Shown here piece after piece: positions 4,386 through 7,476 of a DNA stretch of 7,476 nucleotides. The notes under the pieces were generated by a model. The model did no database searches and was not told the DNA's origin. It saw nothing but the letters and a program-made list of their open reading frames with translations. Within the stretch, counting starts at the first letter, position 1. Each line of letters begins with the position of its first letter. Source of the DNA: Parcubacteria group bacterium (GTDB taxonomy: Bacteria; Patescibacteriota; Minisyncoccia; UBA6257; JACRHY01); assembly GCA_016215765.1 (NCBI GenBank), contig JACRHY010000023.1, positions 1 to 7,476 of the forward strand. The letters run 5' to 3'. Both the position numbers and the translations under genes were made by a program.

Positions 4386-6173
4386 GTTTCAAAATTCAAA
4401 CCGGCCGGCGATCAGGGAAAGGCGATTGCCGCTCTGCTGAAGGGATTGAAAAATGGCGACCGCTATCAAACCCTTCTCGGCGTAACCGGCAGCGGCAAAA
4501 CGTTCACCGTCGCCAACATTATTGAAAAAACGGGCGTTCCCGCGCTGGTAATCGCCCCCAATAAAACATTGGGAGCCCAGCTTTATCAGGAATACCGATC
4601 GTTTTTCCCGCAAAACAAGGTCTGTTATTTCGTTTCCTATTACGACTATTATCAGCCCGAAGCGTATTTGCCGACCTCCGACATTTACATTGAAAAAGAG
4701 GCGATGATCAACGAAGAAATAGACCGCTTGCGGCATCTGGCGACTTCCGCCTTGCTGACCCGCCGCGACGTTATCGTCGTCGCCTCCGTTTCCTGCATCT
4801 ACAATCTCGGCGTTCCGGAAAATTATTTCGCCTCGGCCTTGAGAATAGAACTCGGGCAGATTATTGCCAGAGGGGATTTGACCCGCCAGCTCGTCCGGAT
4901 CGGATTTGAACGGACGAACGGTTTGCTGAAACGAGGCGCGTTTCGGCTTCGCGGCGACACGTTTGAAATAATGCCCGCCGCCGAAGAAATCATTTATCGC
5001 GTCTCGCTCGCCGACCAGAAAATAATTGAAATCGCCGTCGCCGATCCTCTGACCCGCAAAACGAAAGAAAATTTAAGCGATCTGGCCGTCTTTCCCCCGA
5101 AACATTTCGTTACCACGGCGCCGGAGCGCGAGCGCGCGATTAAAGAAATCCGCAAAGAGCTGGCCGAGCGGCTGAATTATTTCGGCAAAAGGGGCCTTTT
5201 GCTGGAAGCGGAGCGGCTTGAACGAAGGACAAAATACGATTTGGAAATGATCAAAAATCTCGGTTATTGCCACGGCATTGAAAATTATTCCCGTCACCTG
5301 ACGGGGAAACTCCCCGGCGAACCGCCGCACTCGCTCCTTGATTATTTCCCGAAGGGTTTTTTGACTATTATTGACGAGTCCCACATCGCCATTCCGCAGA
5401 TCAGAGGAATGTTCGCCGGCGATCGTTCGCGAAAAGAAATTTTAGCGGAACACGGATGGCGTTTGCCGTCGGCGCTGGACAACCGGCCGCTGAACTTCAA
5501 AGAATTTGAAGCGAGGATCGGTCAGGCGATCTTTACGTCGGCGACGCCCGGTGAATTTGAAAAAAATCATTCCGAGCGCTCAATTGAGCAGATTATCCGG
5601 CCGACCGGCCTCGTTGATCCGCCTTTGGAAATCAGGCCGGTCTTTGACGCGAAGAGAAACAGAAGCCAGATTGACGACGTTATGGAAGAAATCGCCGGCG
5701 TCGTTAAAAAAGGCGGGCGCGTTTTGATAACGACGATGACCAAAAAAATGGCGGAAGAACTGACGGAGTTTCTGCTGGAAAAAAAATTCAAAGCGCGGTA
5801 TTTGCACAGCGACGTGAAGACGCTGGAACGGGCGGAAATTTTAAATCAATTCCGCCGGGGCGAATTTGATACGTTGGTGGGGATCAATCTTCTTCGGGAA
5901 GGATTGGACCTGCCGGAGGTGTCGCTGGTGGCCATTTTAGACGCCGATCGCGAGGGCTTCCTGCGTTCGGAGACCTCGCTGATTCAGACGATGGGACGGG
6001 CCGCGAGAAACATTGACGGGCGAATCGTTCTTTACGCCGACGAATTGTCCGGTTCGTTGAAACGGGCGATTAAAGAATGCGATCGCCGCCGCCGGATTCA
6101 GACGGAGCATAACCGCAAGCGCGGCATTAAGCCGAAAAGCGCCGAAAGAGCGATAATTGATTTTAAATTTTAA
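4356..6173 (+). CDS. uvrB: Excinuclease ABC subunit B (UvrB), lacking the C-terminal UVR domain
   Basis: 605 residues. UvrB is the ATP-dependent damage-verifying helicase-like subunit of nucleotide excision repair. It receives damaged DNA from UvrA and recruits the UvrC nuclease. Visible features in order are the N-terminal FKPAGDQ (14-20, Q-motif-like), Walker A GVTGSGKT (42-49), the beta-hairpin YYDYYQPEAY (95-104) that threads DNA, VVASVSCIYNLG (141-152), LGYCHGIENYSR (302-313), Walker B IIDESH (338-343), RLPSALDNRPL (369-379), TSATPG (394-399), TTMTKKMAE (459-467), GINLLREGLDLPEVSL (509-524) and QTMGRAARN (544-552). The protein ends shortly after IKPKSAERAIIDFKF. E. coli UvrB continues for roughly 65 residues with the coiled UVR domain that contacts UvrC. 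No other frame after the stop encodes it, so this is a true short form and not a frameshift. The start is either 4356 or 4371; the latter matches family N-termini. No good ribosome binding site is visible. uvrA follows on the same strand. Confidence 0.98.
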   Translation: MAFKIMAFKLVSKFKPAGDQGKAIAALLKGLKNGDRYQTLLGVTGSGKTFTVANIIEKTGVPALVIAPNKTLGAQLYQEYRSFFPQNKVCYFVSYYDYYQPEAYLPTSDIYIEKEAMINEEIDRLRHLATSALLTRRDVIVVASVSCIYNLGVPENYFASALRIELGQIIARGDLTRQLVRIGFERTNGLLKRGAFRLRGDTFEIMPAAEEIIYRVSLADQKIIEIAVADPLTRKTKENLSDLAVFPPKHFVTTAPERERAIKEIRKELAERLNYFGKRGLLLEAERLERRTKYDLEMIKNLGYCHGIENYSRHLTGKLPGEPPHSLLDYFPKGFLTIIDESHIAIPQIRGMFAGDRSRKEILAEHGWRLPSALDNRPLNFKEFEARIGQAIFTSATPGEFEKNHSERSIEQIIRPTGLVDPPLEIRPVFDAKRNRSQIDDVMEEIAGVVKKGGRVLITTMTKKMAEELTEFLLEKKFKARYLHSDVKTLERAEILNQFRRGEFDTLVGINLLREGLDLPEVSLVAILDADREGFLRSETSLIQTMGRAARNIDGRIVLYADELSGSLKRAIKECDRRRRIQTEHNRKRGIKPKSAERAIIDFKF

Positions 6174-6176
6174 TAT

Positions 6177-6338
6177 AGACCTTTTGCGTAATAACCTTTT
6201 CTACTACAATGCGTAAATTCTGGCTACAAATTATTCAAAACTCAAAACTGTATTCTTTGAATACTATCTTTTCGTTTTTCATAATTTTCGCTCAGAATTT
6301 ACGCATTTCGCTACGAAAAATTATTACGCAAAAGGTCT
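6177..6338 (+). repeat. 162-bp fold-back palindrome filling the uvrB-uvrA gap
   Basis: The ends are perfect 18-bp inverted repeats, AGACCTTTTGCGTAATAA (6177-6194) with its complement (6321-6338). A second perfect 15-bp arm pair lies inside: AATGCGTAAATTCTG (6209-6223) with its complement (6293-6307). The centre is a perfect GTATTC-TTT-GAATAC hairpin (6250-6264), so the dyad runs from end to end around position 6257. The arms keep equal length, with mismatched internal loops where the left has CTACAA-type and the right has TTTCGCTA-type sequence, twice each. TAT flanks both ends (6174-6176 and 6339-6341), consistent with a short target duplication. It carries no gene. In a uvrB-uvrA transcript it would fold into one long hairpin that includes the AAAGG (6331-6335) before the uvrA start. 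A MITE-like insertion is the best explanation; a native regulatory hairpin is the alternative. Confidence 0.85.
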
Positions 6339-6339
6339 T

Positions 6340-7476
6340 ATGAAAGACGCGATAAAAATAAAAGGAGCAAGGACTCACAACCTTAAAGACGTTTCTTTGG
6401 AAATTCCCAAAAACAAACTGGTGATTTTTTCCGGCGTTTCCGGCAGCGGCAAATCGTCGCTGGCTTTTGATACCATTTTCGCCGAAGGACAAAGGCGCTA
6501 CATTGAATCGCTTTCTCCTTACGCCCGCCAGTTTTTGGGTCAAATGGAAAAACCGGACGTTGACGAAATTGAGGGACTTTCGCCGGCGATCGCCATTGAT
6601 CAGAAAGCCCATTCGCACAATCCGCGGTCAACGGTGGCTACCCTGACCGAGATTTACGATTACTTGAGAGTGTTGTTCGCCCGAATCGGCAAGCCGTTTT
6701 GTCCGGAGTGCGGCAGCGAGATCAAAAAAATGAGCGCCGATGAAATAGCCGATTTTTTGGAAGAAACGGCGGCGCGGGAAAACGCGCCGGTCGCAACCGT
6801 GCTGGCCCCCGTCGTTCGCGGCCGTAAAGGGGAATATTTCCAGCTTCTTCAGGACCTTTTCAGCGACGGCTTCGGCGAGGCGAGAATAGACGGAAAATTT
6901 TACTCTCTGCGAGAAAGAATTGAATTGCCGCGCTATAAAATGCACACGATAGAAATCGTCGTGGATCGCGTTCCGCTTGCCGATCGCCAGCGGCTTTTTG
7001 AAGCGGTGGAAACGGCCATTGAGCGGGGCGGGGGGCTGGTCGGCGCCGTTTTTCCTTCCGGAAAAGAATTCGTTTTGTCTTCTTTATTGAGCTGTCCGCG
7101 GGAAAATTTTTCCCTTCCGGAAATAGAACCGCGGCTCTTTTCGTTTAACAGCCCTTACGGCGCTTGCGAAGGATGTCATGGGATCGGCCACGATTTTATT
7201 GACATCAACGATCTTTGTTCGGCTTGCGGCGGCAGGCGGCTGAAAAAAGAAGCGTTGGCGGTGAAAATAACCGGCCGGAACATCAGCGATCTGACGTCGC
7301 TGACGATAGATGAGGCATACGAATTTTTCGCGACTTTGGACGATCATCTTTCCGAAAACGAAAAATTGATCGCTAAAAACGTCCTGAAGGAAATCATCGC
7401 CCGCCTCGAATTTCTTTTGGAAGTCGGACTGGATTATATCGCCTTGAACCGGGAATCATGGACGCTTTCCGGCGGC
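6340..7476 (+). CDS. uvrA: Excinuclease ABC subunit A (UvrA), N-terminal part, runs off the right edge
   Basis: 379 codons are visible. UvrA is the dimeric ABC-type ATPase that detects DNA lesions and loads UvrB. Visible features are IKGARTHNLKDV (6-18), Walker A GVSGSGKS (32-39), the EGQRRYIESLSPYARQFL block (49-66), MEKPDVDEIEGLSPAI (69-84), NPRSTVATLTEIYDYLR (94-110), the UvrB-binding region with CPEC (121-124), HTIEIVVDR (202-210), EPRLFSFNSPYGACEGC (263-279), CSAC (293-296) and the first ABC signature LSGG (376-379). Between C276/C279 and C293/C296 only about 13 residues remain, where E. coli has well over 100. This removes the insertion domain. In the first zinc module the cysteine pair C-x-x-C is C252-x-x-E255. 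The start ATG 6340 is preceded by AAAGG at 6331-6335, which lies in the right arm of the fold-back repeat. The gene begins one base after that repeat. Confidence 0.97.
   Translation, partial: MKDAIKIKGARTHNLKDVSLEIPKNKLVIFSGVSGSGKSSLAFDTIFAEGQRRYIESLSPYARQFLGQMEKPDVDEIEGLSPAIAIDQKAHSHNPRSTVATLTEIYDYLRVLFARIGKPFCPECGSEIKKMSADEIADFLEETAARENAPVATVLAPVVRGRKGEYFQLLQDLFSDGFGEARIDGKFYSLRERIELPRYKMHTIEIVVDRVPLADRQRLFEAVETAIERGGGLVGAVFPSGKEFVLSSLLSCPRENFSLPEIEPRLFSFNSPYGACEGCHGIGHDFIDINDLCSACGGRRLKKEALAVKITGRNISDLTSLTIDEAYEFFATLDDHLSENEKLIAKNVLKEIIARLEFLLEVGLDYIALNRESWTLSGG

Noticed and set aside
6174..6339. Remnant of a UVR domain after the uvrB stop (frameshift)
   Set aside because: All three frames lack an E/A-rich coiled UVR pattern, and the sequence is fully explained by the fold-back palindrome.

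Overview
The window reads almost entirely on the + strand and looks like a chromosomal piece of a Candidate Phyla Radiation (Patescibacteria, probably Parcubacteria-like) bacterium. This is an inference. It rests on a 23S rRNA gene carrying a self-splicing intron plus other insertions, a single-pass surface protein with the C-x-DG-x-x-N-x-GE ... VDCGG-x-C-x-x-C signature frequent in these lineages, and slimmed-down UvrB and UvrA proteins. No 16S rRNA or ribosomal protein gene is present to settle the placement.

Layout. Positions 1-1790 are the 3' half of a 23S rRNA gene. It is interrupted by a repeat-rich expansion at the left edge (about 1-143, in the helix 63 area), a 409-nt group I intron (996-1404) at E. 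coli position 2593 beside the peptidyl transferase centre, and a ~95-nt hairpin insertion near the 3' end (about 1656-1752). A 95-bp spacer holds a promoter-like pair that ends right before a 109-nt 5S rRNA gene (1886-1994). Then come a membrane-anchored protein of unknown function (2035-2802) and, 6 bp later, a RodA/FtsW-family (SEDS) peptidoglycan polymerase (2809-3900).

The 455-bp gap 3901-4355 holds no convincing gene. It is mostly a ~325-bp structured element with 45-nt imperfect inverted termini and several nested hairpins. uvrB follows (4356-6173). Next is a 162-bp fold-back palindrome (6177-6338) that fills the whole uvrB-uvrA gap and is flanked by TAT on both sides. The 5' part of uvrA (6340-7476) runs off the right edge.

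Function. The rRNA genes serve translation, the RodA-like protein builds cell wall, and UvrB and UvrA are the damage-recognition components of nucleotide excision repair. Both repair proteins appear reduced: UvrB stops before the C-terminal UVR domain, and UvrA lacks most of the stretch where the insertion domain normally lies, plus one cysteine of the first zinc module. The most noteworthy points are the two large fold-back elements, the intron with readable splice-site pairings, the rRNA insertions, and this apparently minimal UvrA/UvrB pair.
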